64,000 nt of DNA from Trachythela sp. YZ-2020 (GCA_016169945.1 JADLSH010000389.1:1-64000); one strand, 5' to 3'; counted from the stretch's first letter, positions 19,884 to 29,810 are shown. The notes: generated by a model not told the origin, from the sequence alone. Made by a program: numbers and translations.

Positions 19884-20804
19884 TTAACTAATGTAATAAT
19901 TGACTCGTTGTTTTTTATATATGCTGGTATATCTACGGGAGCCCCAATTGGGAAATTTAGTCTCGTTACAGTTACTAAAGATTGTACTAGTTTGACAAAC
20001 ACCCATTTGCTGTTTGGCCTTTGATTTCTGGTCCATTCTAGAACATCAATGGTTCTTAGGACTTCAACTAGATCTCTAAAACTTTGGTCATTATTCACCA
20101 TCATTGGTGTATCTAACACGCTGGTGTTGTTTGACGCATAAAAGAATCTATATTCTCCTGTTTCTATATTACGTAAAATAAAACTAAAACTTAAATTGAT
20201 TCTAAATGCGTTTCGTTGTTGCAAATAAATATTTCGTAATTGACTTACGAGTGTGTCCGTTGTAAAGGAGTCGTCAATTCGAATGTTGTATACGTCTTGC
20301 CTGGGATGGAGGTAATTTGCAGCGTTAATAACGGCTTCGTATCGACGTAGTAATTCTTGAAGACCTTGATTTTCAGGGTCTTCTGGTAAATCGTTCTGCT
20401 CGCTATCAGATTCATCATCAGGCTGGTTGTTTTCCCTTGGTTCTGGTGAAGGATTCAGGGGTTCCTCATTGTCTGCCTCACCAGACGGACCATCCCCACT
20501 CTGGTTCATTCTGGGGTGTTTCGTTTCCCGCGTCTGCTCACTTGTTTCATCTATACAAAATAAAAAATTTATTTAGTTGGAAAACATATATGTTTGAGAT
20601 TGTAACTGCATACCGAATAGTACAAACCAACCAATTCATGTAACTGCGACATTCAAAGCAAACATATCATGCAAATAATTCACTGCTTACCGTTCTCTCT
20701 TTTATTTTGGCGTCCATCGGATGCTGACCCGTGCTCTAGGCGCCTATGTCTCGAAAGGCCAGACGAATGGTGGTACACCTTTTGACATTGCTCACAACGG
20801 TGAC
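19884..20804 (-). pseudogene. DNA polymerase N-terminal exons (C2H2 finger plus acidic/N-domain)
   Basis: The leftward frame from an ATG at 20509 gives ~208 polymerase codons ending in SIITLVK at the Harbinger-like junction; the track ORF then reads into the insertion. Its first ~45 residues are acidic (DDESDSEQN); the rest is the conserved N-domain. The frame is also open upstream across a clear splice acceptor (TTTTGTATAG, 20551..20560). A donor (GTAAGC at 20685..20690) closes an exon at 20691..20804 encoding one C2H2 finger (HRCEQCQKVYHHSSGLSRHRRLEH), with another acceptor-like CATAG before it. The exons join in frame. The main body lies at 10830..14179. Confidence 0.75.
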
Positions 20805-20891
20805 CTATGGCGATTAATAAAACTTAATAAAACTTCATGTTATAGAGAAAAAAATAAATAAATAAATAAATAAATAAAATAAAACAACATC

Positions 20892-21179
20892 TCACAACAG
20901 TCGCCTAGCTATTAACCTACCAATATTTTCTTTGATAGCAGCATCAATCCTTTGCCAACTACTTGCTGCAAGATGTTCAAATGAATCATCTGCAAGACGA
21001 ATGAATTTACGTTTGTTAAAACAAAATGTCCCTATAAGTTTGGGATTTGTTCGTAAGCCATTCATGCACTTACCCCGAATGACACATTCCAAAATTGCGT
21101 TGTTTTCCAAGCGTTCTAGTTCAGCTGGACTTAAGGTATCCAATATACTCTCCCATGTAAGATAGACGTTCTCATCCAT
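20892..21179 (-). CDS. Uncharacterised 95-residue Polinton ORF
   Basis: An ATG at 21179 (MDENVYLTWESIL) begins 95 codons; the frame is open slightly further without an ATG. The protein is helical and basic with a few Cys, and includes LSPAELERLENNAILECVIRG. It lies between the polymerase and the 243-residue ORF on the same strand. I do not recognise the family. It might be a separate small viral gene or an upstream exon of the polymerase. Confidence 0.5.
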   Translation of the reverse strand: MDENVYLTWESILDTLSPAELERLENNAILECVIRGKCMNGLRTNPKLIGTFCFNKRKFIRLADDSFEHLAASSWQRIDAAIKENIGRLIARRLL

Positions 21180-21834
21180 TGCCGAGAACGGCTTTCGAAC
21201 ACGGGCCAGCACCCGGTCGAAGTTGTTATTACACCAATTTGATGTTGTTGTGAGCGCGTCTCAATTACAACAAATGTGATCGCTCTGCAACAAATCCTTT
21301 ATAAGCATGCACGCGCCCAAACACGATCAATCATTAACATTAAATTACGGCGGTCTCGGTCATTAACATAAACCTTGAAAGTCGGAAGATTTAACGACTT
21401 GTAGGTGGGTGGTCATTAATTTAACGACTTGCTGGTGGGTGGTCATTAATTAGTGGATCAATAGATTATAAACAAACGCGGAAAGATTTAACGAAAAGCG
21501 GAAAGATTTAACAACCTTACGGTTTTAGGCCTAAACAATCAACGGCTAAATTGGGGTTTACTAAAAAATAAACTTCAAACTTATGCGCTTAATTTTGGGC
21601 ATTTTGGTTATCTCGGTGAAACTAGCAAGAGCGCAAGAAATGGCTTCGATCGGTAGAGGTAGGGCTAGAGGAAGGGGTGACCGTAGCGGGTTTCACACCC
21701 ATGCTTCCTTAGAGCCACCAAATTTATGAAAAAGATTTATAAACTCAAATTCGATCATATTAAAATATATAAGTTTATTCCCAACTACGATTACAATTTT
21801 TTTACTACAAATTCTCACATGCACATTTATTAGT
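21180..21834. other. Intergenic, short tandem repeats
   Basis: Contains a two-copy ~28-bp repeat (TTAACGACTTG..GGTGGGTGGTCATTAA) at about 21388..21453, then two GCGGAAAGATTTAAC units near 21478..21512. No gene was seen. Confidence 0.5.
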
Positions 21835-22566
21835 TTAAAAGTTTGTCAGCCACTGTCCCTGTGATTTCTTTTTAGCTCTTTTTTTACTTGGTGACACATT
21901 TGGAGTGTCGTCCTTTGACCTGTCAGGGTCGTTTTTTTCATAACCGTAAGTTCTAAAGAATTGTAGTCGTTCAGGGTTGCGCATTAAATCTTCTGGAAGA
22001 TTAATTTCCTTAAGACCTTTGGTAAATAATTCAAATCCATTTGGTTTATTATTTTTTCTGTGTCTAAGAGAATCGCTAACTAAAGTTGTAATATTTGTAT
22101 TTGGCATTCTTTCCCCTTGATATTTCAGTTCGCCTTTTTCATTCCAACTTAGAACTTGAGGATTATCCTCTATTCTTCGTAAAATCATTTTGGCTTTTGA
22201 TTGAAGTGTTTTCGGAAGAATTTCAATAATATCGGCAACGCGCTGTCTCTTGCTAATGACCTCACGTGTATTGGGAGCACTCGCCGCAGAAATTGAACCC
22301 ATTACCGCTGTAGCTTTTTCGGCATCTCCTGCAAAAGCTATAGGTATTGGTTCTCTGCTCTCAACATTTCGTTTCGCTTTGAAATGAAGATAGTTCTCTA
22401 AAATTTGACTGTAAAGCTTTGCTTTTTCATCTTGGGGAGTGTCATTTCTGTCTAAAACAATTTTCATTTCCTGATCTAATTGGGCCATCTTTGTCACAGT
22501 CGGCGGAGTCGTTAAGCGATGTTGTCTTAAATAATTATCCAAATTATTTTCCGGTAATAATATCAT
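21835..22566 (-). CDS. Conserved Polinton-associated protein of unknown role
   Basis: A 243-codon intact ORF starting MILLPENNLDNYLRQ. It has an N-terminal helical segment (MAQLDQEMKIVL, then EKAKLYSQILENYLHF), a central VADIIEILPKTLQSKAKMIL region, and then LVSDSLRHRKNNKPNG and INLPEDLMRNPERLQ. The C-terminal tail is basic (SKKRAKKKSQ). I recognise the pattern from ORFs neighbouring Polinton ATPases in cnidarian genomes, where no function is assigned. It sits in the leftward transcript between the small basic protein and the 95-residue ORF. The basic tail suggests a DNA- or capsid-associated virion protein; this is inference. Confidence 0.65.
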   Translation of the reverse strand: MILLPENNLDNYLRQHRLTTPPTVTKMAQLDQEMKIVLDRNDTPQDEKAKLYSQILENYLHFKAKRNVESREPIPIAFAGDAEKATAVMGSISAASAPNTREVISKRQRVADIIEILPKTLQSKAKMILRRIEDNPQVLSWNEKGELKYQGERMPNTNITTLVSDSLRHRKNNKPNGFELFTKGLKEINLPEDLMRNPERLQFFRTYGYEKNDPDRSKDDTPNVSPSKKRAKKKSQGQWLTNF

Positions 22567-22587
22567 TTTTGTGAATGCTTCATGTTT

Positions 22588-24677
22588 CTATTCAATGAGC
22601 GATGCTAGTTCTTTTAAAACAGGTCCCAACACTAAAGTAAGAAAACCTTCCCCTTTTTAGTGCAAAGTTTTTAACTTTGCAGTATTGTGATGAGGGGCGA
22701 AAATTCACACGAGCTATCATACATAGATAGATACATACATTCATAGATAGATACATACATCATAGTGTAAACTTTCCGGGGGGTGTTTGCGAAGATTCTC
22801 TATTAATACCGTATCTGTTAAACTTTGGGGTTGAAACTTTTTTAAGCACTTTCAAGTTATCATATAGCTCAATTCGGTTATATTCATGCAGTGTTTAATT
22901 AGATTTACGAACAACATTTGGGTTGTGGTATTAAACGTCTACATCATAACAATCGTTTTATATATAATATTGGGTTGCTAACTCCCCCGGTAGCTATGAA
23001 CACGTGCGTTCAAGTCCACTGATCTAATAATATCACGGAACGAAAATACGAAATTTTCACCGCACAATGGTGGCAGCTGGGAGTGGGAATGTGATGGAAA
23101 TACGATCAAATTTATAAATAAACGTTTTCATTTTGGCCTTTTGGATTAGTAGTACGTTTTGTCATTTATATATTCAATAGACAATACTGAATGGGTCGAA
23201 TATTCATTATTGCAATATTTTTTCTTGTATTCATTTGCCGATTTGATATAAATATTGACTATAAATAACTGCCGTGCGGACTGCCTGCATGTATTCCGTA
23301 GAGTACGTAGACGGTAGTAAATATTTATAATGTTAAACAAACAAACATTAAACAGGGCTGAACAAGGAATCTCAAACCAGCTTGAACAACATAATACCAA
23401 AATAATACCTCGTATAAGTAGTAATTATTTGATGCAAAAATATATTCAGTAATTCAATATGAGGCCAGCCAAATGTTTTGTTCACGCTGTCGCTGAGCCT
23501 GATTTTTACTTATACATTCTTATACATACAATAACATTGAAATCCCTGAATTAGGCAAATAATTAATAAAACAAGCTTCGACGCTAAAATTCTCACAACT
23601 ATACATTCTGCACAGATTCCGGTAGTAAGATTCCAGGTTTATGTTAAAGTGTTGCATCAGCCATTGTTTATATTAATGCGCAGCTAAGCAATTCTTGGTT
23701 TCACTTTACAAATATTTTATCAAGTGTAATATTTGTGTCTTATATATTGTGATCTCTTGCTCGAAGCAATCTAATGAGCAATCTAACGAGCAATCTTACA
23801 AGCAAATCAATACTTATCAATGCCAAATCAAAACCTATAATACAAACAAGAATCTAGTATTTCTAAATATTAACAAGGAAGTAAGTCGCGATTTTGAGGT
23901 TGACCTTGGGAAATATAAAACAAATGTCAACGAGACTAAAAATATGTCACAATCTTTACAATACAAAATCAAATGAACTTATATTAAAGACAAGAACGCA
24001 TATGACTCGCCGTTCATGCATGCATTTTATACGATGGTATAGTCTATAGATGTCAAATACTGATTACAAATATTAAAAGGGGAAATAAAGAATTCAAAAA
24101 AATTGTGATGTACGATTGAACAAAATGTATTTGGCTGTCTACAGTGTTGACAACTTGACATACTTCCATTCAACCATGCAGTGTTTGCTGACTTTATATA
24201 ATAGCTATATAATTTCATTTCAACAGTTTTATGAACCGCCGCGACATACATGCACAGCAATTACGCATGTACAGACCACGCTTGTCCTCCAGTTAGAGTC
24301 GATATAATGTGACATAGATTTTTTCCCTTTGAAAGTAAAACTTTGCACTATCCTTGGATCACTAGTTGAACGATCGTCTGTCGGCGTTTTTTCAATGGTG
24401 TACCTTTGTCGACAAGTAGTCTTAAATGATCTTTGTGCCTAGATAGCTTCCTCTTTTGAACTGGAGACATTTTCACTACACTCTTTAAAATATTTAACAC
24501 ACAATCACAGATCGCCTTAATGCAACTCGGTTCTAAATGTTTTAACATTGCTTTACGTAGCTTCGGCTTTGCTTGGTGTAAAACTTTAAGTAGGTGGACG
24601 TTCTTTCTCATGTGAGCAGACATGTCAAAATAACTGAGCATACAACAATCTTCGCTTTTTATATCACTTTTTAACAT
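22588..24677 (-). pseudogene. Small basic Polinton protein split by a TA-flanked insertion
   Basis: The first part (24677..24349) encodes ~109 residues: a Cys-containing N-terminus, then basic helices (LLKVLHQAKPKLRKAMLKH, KMSPVQKRKLSRHKDHLR and PLKKRRQTIVQ). The second part (22657..22588) encodes a Gly/Leu-rich hydrophobic tail (EGFLTLVLGPVLKE) ending in TAG. Between them sits an element with TA duplications; without it the two parts are in one frame except for a stop at the junction. The ATG overlaps the ATPase stop by 14 nt. The function is unknown; basic helices plus a hydrophobic tail suggest a small virion protein. Confidence 0.65.
22660..24348. mobile_element. 1.7-kb non-autonomous element with TA duplications
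   Basis: The inverted ends GTGCAAAGTTTT...AAAACTTTGCAC are flanked by TA on both sides, as in Tc1/mariner-type insertion. The interior is AT-rich with a GATA-type microsatellite (ATAGATAGATACATACAT) at about 22720..22760. No transposase was recognised. Confidence 0.7.
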
Positions 24678-25312
24678 AAATAACCTGAAACTCGTCTGGA
24701 AATATATTTGCGCGTAATCTATATTTGTCTTCAGTTTGTGGGTGAAGGTCTATTAAAAGATAGGAATAGGCTTTCTCGGTCGCGTCTTTATAAGCTTCAA
24801 TTAAATATTGACCACAACCGGGGTACATTTGGCGGGCAAGGGTTGAAATAACTGTCTGGTCTCTAGGACTTTTAAAAACAACCATATAGTGGCAATTGAG
24901 CGAACATAACCGCGAAAATTTTCCTTTGTTAAACAAAGCTTGCTGTAAAAATATTACAGAAATGGAGCGGTGATGCGAGCCTTTGGTGAACAAATTTGCT
25001 AGTTCTAAATTATCCAATAATTCATTTTGCAGGTCATCAATTATCATTAACGTATGAAAGGACGGATCGGTTACGCCTTTGATGTCGGGAAACCCCTCAT
25101 GGTATGTTTTGTCGTATTTCGTCAAAAATAGGTTGATATTCCCCATAACAATATATGATTTGATCAACTTTTCGGTCAATCATTTGAGGTAAGTTTTCAA
25201 GAAACTTTTTTACCCAAACGGTTTTGCCTGAGCCACAAGGACCAGAAATCTGCAGGCAGAAACAAGCTTTTAGTTTTGGATCCATGCTAGTTTGACGCAA
25301 ATGAAAACACAT
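24664..25312 (-). pseudogene. Packaging ATPase (FtsK/A32-like), frameshifted
   Basis: The first segment (25312..25097) carries the Walker A motif GPCGSGKT at residues 24..31. The second (25179..24664) carries Walker B (LMIIDD), then FTKGSHHRSISVIFLQQ with the sensor-like Gln pair, and the conserved C-terminal region. The segments are in different frames and meet near 25110, so one frameshift disrupts the gene. Polinton/adintovirus ATPases drive genome packaging into the capsid. It is the first gene of the leftward cluster and diverges from the RING gene 88 bp away. Confidence 0.9.
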
Positions 25313-25400
25313 CGATGGTGCTCTAAGTATTTAAAGTTTCAACCATGCATTTTAACGACCACACTAATTTATTACTTTTTAAAACAGACTCAACACAACT

Positions 25401-25778
25401 ATGAGTGGAATTCAACAACCTCATAGATATCGACCTGGCAATATCCCTCTTAGGTTAGTTAGACCATCGTTAGACCATCGTGGTGTGCCCACAAAATTGT
25501 GTAGCGCTGTTGGACATGAACCAAAAGAGACAGAGGATTGTCATATATGTCTAGAGGAAATTCGATTTGGACAAACTAGGGCAATTGCGACACCGTGTTG
25601 TGATCACTACGTACATCTAAGGTGTTTTCGAAGATGGAAACGTGAACTGCGTCGCGGAAGGCAAAACATTACATGCGCTATGTGTCGACAGCCGTGGGAT
25701 TCTACATCGCTATGTGTGCTTTGCGAGCGGAATAGAACAACCTGGAAAACATGCACGATGCGACTATTCCATCCTTAA
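25401..25778 (+). CDS. RING-H2 finger protein
   Basis: A 125-codon intact ORF. A full RING-H2 ligand set is present in order and spacing: C47, C50, C67, H69, H72, C75, C92 and C95 (CHIC ... CCDHYVHLRC ... CAMC). A further C-x2-C follows at ~107..110. The Arg-rich N-terminal 40 residues have no known domain, and there is no membrane segment. It is probably an E3 ubiquitin ligase directed at a host factor, as with other viral RING proteins; the target is unknown. It diverges from the ATPase gene and lies just inside the right end. A probable poly(A) signal (AATAAA) follows at 25854. Confidence 0.85.
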   Translation: MSGIQQPHRYRPGNIPLRLVRPSLDHRGVPTKLCSAVGHEPKETEDCHICLEEIRFGQTRAIATPCCDHYVHLRCFRRWKRELRRGRQNITCAMCRQPWDSTSLCVLCERNRTTWKTCTMRLFHP

Positions 25779-25935
25779 TTAACAAGAAAAAATATTTTGT
25801 GTAACTAACATTTATTAAGAGACTGTACGTTAAATTCAACTCTTAAGATTTGTAATAAAAAAACCAAAACATTTTCTGGCATGGTATTTCATTGCTAGAG
25901 CTTTCGCAATTTACAAATTACAATCCCTCTATGTA

Positions 25936-26143
25936 AAGCCTGTTTCTTGCAATCTCAGCATAGACGCGTTTGGGCAATGTAAACTTACAATGTGTTCACC
26001 CATGTACAACAGTTAATGACTTCTTAATGACTTTCGCTATTCAATTCCAATTAGTGATATTCAAATTACACGCGGTTATAAGCTGTAACACTAACCCATC
26101 AACCATGAAATTAGGCGTTGAAACCAAGACAGTTTATTGACTT
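25936..26143 (-). repeat. Inner partial copy of the terminal inverted repeat
   Basis: About 210 bp matching the inner part of the TIR (left 4250..4455, inverted). It is separated from the outer right TIR by ~260 bp that contain the tRNA gene. It retains the segment around ACACATTGTA...CATTGCCC that the outer right repeat lacks. Confidence 0.8.
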
Positions 26144-26305
26144 TTTATTTAAAACAACAAGAAAACTGACGTTTTATTAACATTTGTATACATAGTCTTA
26201 TTAGTGACACTCTTTGTGGTAAAGATTTTTAATAAATTAAGTGATGACTTCTTAACAATGCCTAAATATGTGTAAAAATAAATAAATAAAAGAGGAAAAG
26301 TATTT

Positions 26306-26389
26306 TGCCAGGAGAGGGACTCGAACCCCCGACATGCAAACGCATACTAGATCTTAAGTCTAACGCCTTACCAACTCGGCCATCCTAGC
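26306..26389 (-). tRNA. tRNA-Leu (anticodon UAA)
   Basis: An 84-nt gene with a 7-bp acceptor stem (GCTAGGA/TCCTGGC, one G-U), a TGGCCGAGTTGG D-arm containing box A, and anticodon loop CTTAAGA on a 5-bp stem. A long variable arm (ATGC/GCAT hairpin) marks a class II tRNA. The T-arm has GGTTCGAGTCC (box B) and the discriminator is A. A TTTT terminator follows within about 10 nt. No CCA is encoded, as is normal for eukaryotes. It lies within the Polinton between two TIR-derived blocks. Confidence 0.9.
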
Positions 26390-26400
26390 ATTCTGTATTT

Positions 26401-27160
26401 TACGACCATAAAATAGGCTTTAACAAGTTCAGCTAGCATAAACGCGTTTTCACCCATGTACAACAGTTAATAACTTCTTAATGACTTTCGCTATTCAATT
26501 CCAATTAGTGATATTCAAATTACACGCGGTTAAGCTGTAACACTAACCCACCAACCATGAAATTAGGCGTTTAAACCAAGACAGTTTAATTTCATAGCTC
26601 GCTAAATCAAATTGTTTTAAATCGTCTACACGATTTCTCGAACGGCTTCTCGCACTGTTTCAGTGTCACAAAAATCGCTCACTTTGTAAACTAAAGCCAG
26701 GTAAGCCATAATTCTACCAGAATTTAAAGGCTTTGTCTCTTCATATGTTTGACATAAATTTTCAAACACATTATCTCTTACAATACTACATATCATGGAG
26801 TTATATGTATGTTCATGCTTTTCTAAAAGCAGTTTTATATAAAACCGTAAAGTATCCTGCGTTAATTCTACGTTATTTTCCTTAAAAACATCCAGAATTA
26901 GCTGTTCTGCCATCTTGGAACAAAATGGCGAACTGTCGGAAACCTCTCGTTGTTTTAACGTCGTCGGAATGAATCTAATTATAAATGCTCATTAATATAC
27001 ATAACTCATACTCGGAATTGTTCGGATTATCCTCGGAAATGAATTAATTATAAACTCATTAATATTCAGATTAACATAATTAACTCATGAATTATGCAGG
27101 GGGTAACTGGCTAATTTATGCGCATGAAACCGGGTCCATTAAGCCCCGCTCTATACTACT
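26401..27160 (-). repeat. Polinton right terminal inverted repeat
   Basis: Inverted copy of 3680..4455 with a ~30-bp deletion near its inner end and scattered substitutions. It terminates in ...CTATACTACT followed by the ATCGCC duplication. Confidence 0.9.
26626..26913 (-). pseudogene. Bcl-2-like protein, right TIR copy (truncated)
   Basis: Identical to the left copy for its first 92 residues. A local change (GAAATC where the left copy has ATAT, a net +2 nt) shifts the frame, and the ORF stops after 95 codons with a TAG. The BH1-like segment is retained and the last helix is lost. The downstream nucleotides still match the left copy, so this is decay of one of two originally equal copies. 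Confidence 0.65.
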
Positions 27161-27398
27161 ATCGCCATTGTCGATCGCCATGGTCGATGCCACCCACGAT
27201 CACTCGATTCCTTTTAAAACTATGACGGATCGGTTTATGTAAAGTGTATGCATCCTATTTCATCAACCATTCTTTAATTTTCTTACGGCTAATATCAAAT
27301 TTTCCCTCCTTTTTCACGTCATTGTACAAACGATCCACTCCACCATATCCCCCTGAACGTTTTGGATCGTAATAGACACTAGACAAGTAATCATCCAT
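27161..27398 (-). pseudogene. Older Polinton: integrase N-terminal fragment
   Basis: Leftward codons from an ATG at 27398 match the N-terminal ~75 residues of the integrase at 6632: YYDPKRSGGYGGVDRLY, ISRKKIKEW, TLHKP and VIVGGID. An in-frame TAG replaces a Gln codon about 48 codons in. Homology stops at the younger Polinton's right TSD and resumes far downstream in the protein beyond its left end (3166..3679). The catalytic core between them is absent from both flanks. Confidence 0.85.
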
Positions 27399-27432
27399 GT
27401 TCAACTATCACATATAGAATGAGAGAAATATT

Positions 27433-27534
27433 TTATTCTTCGACGTTTTGAATAGGTTCATTAGTCTCAATTGCCACTGATGCATCGTTTTCAACAGGTT
27501 TGTAGTTTTTGATAGTTTTACTGTTATATCCCAT
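27433..27534 (-). CDS. Small MG-initiated ORF of the older Polinton
   Basis: A 33-codon ORF (MGYNSKTIKN...) just upstream of the old integrase on the same strand. Position and the N-terminal Met-Gly match the MGNC ORF of the younger element, although residue identity is low and the Cys is absent. It could be a short myristoylated protein or chance. Confidence 0.35.
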   Translation of the reverse strand: MGYNSKTIKNYKPVENDASVAIETNEPIQNVEE

Positions 27535-27544
27535 CTGTAAATGT

Positions 27545-29810
27545 CCCTCAAGATTCTCTAATTCTATTAGCTGTCATTTACCATTCTACATCCTGTGGCG
27601 CCGCCGAAAATGTCCCGTTATATAATCACATTCAAACTAATGTTGATACTTTTCTTCGTAACCATCCCAACGGCTTACTTCTCATCACGGGGGATTTTAA
27701 CCCTTCAAACACGGGTTTTGACGAAAGAATGGTTAAAAGAACCACCGGTTTGACACAAATAATCAATGTTAAGACAAGAGGCAATGCTATATTGGATTGG
27801 TGCCTATCTAACGTGAAGAAATCCTTCTTTGAACAGGTACATCTCCCTCAACTTGGAACTAGCGATTATAATACCATTATTATCCAGACGCGTATCCCCA
27901 GACCACAGAAGCCAGATAACAGTCCTATTTCGAAAAGAGACCTTAGATATAGTAGCCTACGAAGATTTGGCCAATGGATTTCCTCTTATGATTGGTCACC
28001 TATATTTCACGTCCATGACTGTGAACTGAAATTCCAAAAAATTCATGACATTATAGCAAACATGCTGGAAAAGTTCTTACCTATTACACGTACGAAAGTA
28101 AGACAATCCGACAAGCCATGGATGACTCCATCACTCAAAAGTTCCATTAGTAATCGCCAAAAAGCACTTTTAAACACTGTAAATCCTCGACAATGTTTAA
28201 GTACTGGCTCAATAAAGTTATCAGGGACGTCAAGTCTGCTCGAACCAAATACTACGTTACATCAGTCAGAAAATTAAAACAAGGCAATTCATCGAAATGG
28301 TGGAAAGAGGTTAAGTCTATTGATGGTCTATCCTCTCAAAACTCTTGGCACCACCAACTGTTGTCATCCGATAACCCTACAAGTCAACATCTTGTTGAAT
28401 CCATAAACAAGTTTTTTACTAGTTTGACTTCCCATTTTAGCCCATTCGAGCCTGATAGTACCGTGACGCAATTAGATGTCCCTGCTTCCTTCCTGGTGGA
28501 CACAGACCAGGTTTATCAAGCCTTACGTAAGATCAAAACTAATAAATCTCCTGGCCCTGATTCAATTCCTAACAAAATCCTTAAAATGTTTGCCTTTGAA
28601 CTTTGCTGCCTTCATAACTCCATCAGATTACTTTTCGGTGATTTCAGGAAGGGCTTTGATTTAGTGGACCATAACGTTATTATAAACGAACTTGGAAATC
28701 TTAATGTCCACCCTGTTCTCACTCGCTGGATTACAGCGTTCTTGACCAACCGTCAACAATGTGTCAAAATTGATTGCCATCAGTCCTCGTGGAGAAGTGC
28801 TAATGGAGGTTTACCCCAAGGAACATGTTTGGGTCCTCTTCTATTTGCTATCTTGGTTAACCCATTATTAAAAGACTGGAATGGTCGTCTAAAATTTGTC
28901 GATGATACAACAGCATTGGAAGTAGTCCCAAGGTGTTCTCCTAGTGTATTGCCTTTAGTTGTTGAAGAAATCTCCAAATTCTCATCCGCTCGTGGAATGT
29001 AGCTTAATCCCAAAAAATGTAAAGAAATGATTATAAATTTTCTTCATTACCGAATTTCATGTGATCAATCTATGTTCATTAATGGACAATGCGTTGAAAG
29101 AGTACACAGCTTTAAGCTCTGAGGTGTCTACCTATCAGAAGATCTTACCTGGAATGCCCACGTTGACCATATCTTGAAGAAAGCTAACGCCCGACTCTTT
29201 GCCCTCCGATTATTGAGTCTCACTGACCTTATAACCATCTACTGCTCAGTTATTCGCTCCATACTTGAGTATGCATCCCCAGTATGGGCAGCTCTTCCTG
29301 ATTACCTATCCTCTCATCTCGAGTCGGTCCAAAAGAGAACACTTAAGATTATATACCCCGACATATCTTATTATGAAGCATTGCAGACCTCAAAGCTCAA
29401 AACCTTGGAATGTCGAAGAGATGAGTTATGTCGGAGATTTATCAACTCAACCCGGAAGAGAGCATGTAAAAACAATCCAGTCTATAATATAATCAGACCC
29501 TCCTGGTCCTCTAATGAACATGATTATTTTTTACGTAGACCAAATTGTTGTCGAACTGTGAGAACCTTTACTGAACGTTTCGATAACTTTATTACCATTA
29601 AATATACGTAATTGTCCTAGTTTAGTCCTCTGTATGTTGGAATTATGTAAATATAATTTTATATATCTATATATAGTGGGGAACGTCTATATATATGTTA
29701 AAATGTTAATATGTAAATTAGTTGATAACTTAGGAACAATTCTGTAATTCAGTTTTTACTGCAAATCAATTGATTAATAAACAGAATATTATTATTATTA
29801 TTATTATTAA
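27545..29810 (+). pseudogene. LINE (CR1/jockey-like) EN-RT copy, internally deleted
   Basis: Rightward frames encode the end of an endonuclease (LLAVIYHSTSC, LLITGDFN, GTSDYNTIII), a linker with KPWMTPSLK, RT motifs (INKSPGPDSIPNK-type block at ~28545; FRKGFDLVDHN; GGLPQGTCLGP; FVDDTTALE) and a C-terminal region (29174..29611). Sequence jumps from LCCLHNSI to FGDFRKGFD near 28625, so the early palm motifs are deleted. The frame changes at ~28240 and stops at 29002. It is 5'-truncated, ends in a TTA-type microsatellite (29788..29810) and interrupts the older Polinton region. Confidence 0.85.

Larger units (their letters stand above)
3680..27160 (+). mobile_element. Polinton/Maverick (adintovirus-like) integrated DNA virus
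   Basis: The element is 23,481 bp with terminal inverted repeats of roughly 0.76 kb, termini AG...CT and a 6-bp TSD. It encodes the full hallmark set: integrase, protein-primed PolB, packaging ATPase, adenain-like protease, major capsid and penton-like proteins. It adds accessory genes: Bcl-2-like, GRF zinc finger, RING, a small MGNC protein and a tRNA. The length is inflated by a 5.7-kb nested insertion in the polymerase and a 1.7-kb insertion near 23 kb. Disrupted MCP, ATPase and polymerase genes show that this copy cannot act autonomously. Its position within an older relative's integrase is described separately. Confidence 0.95.
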
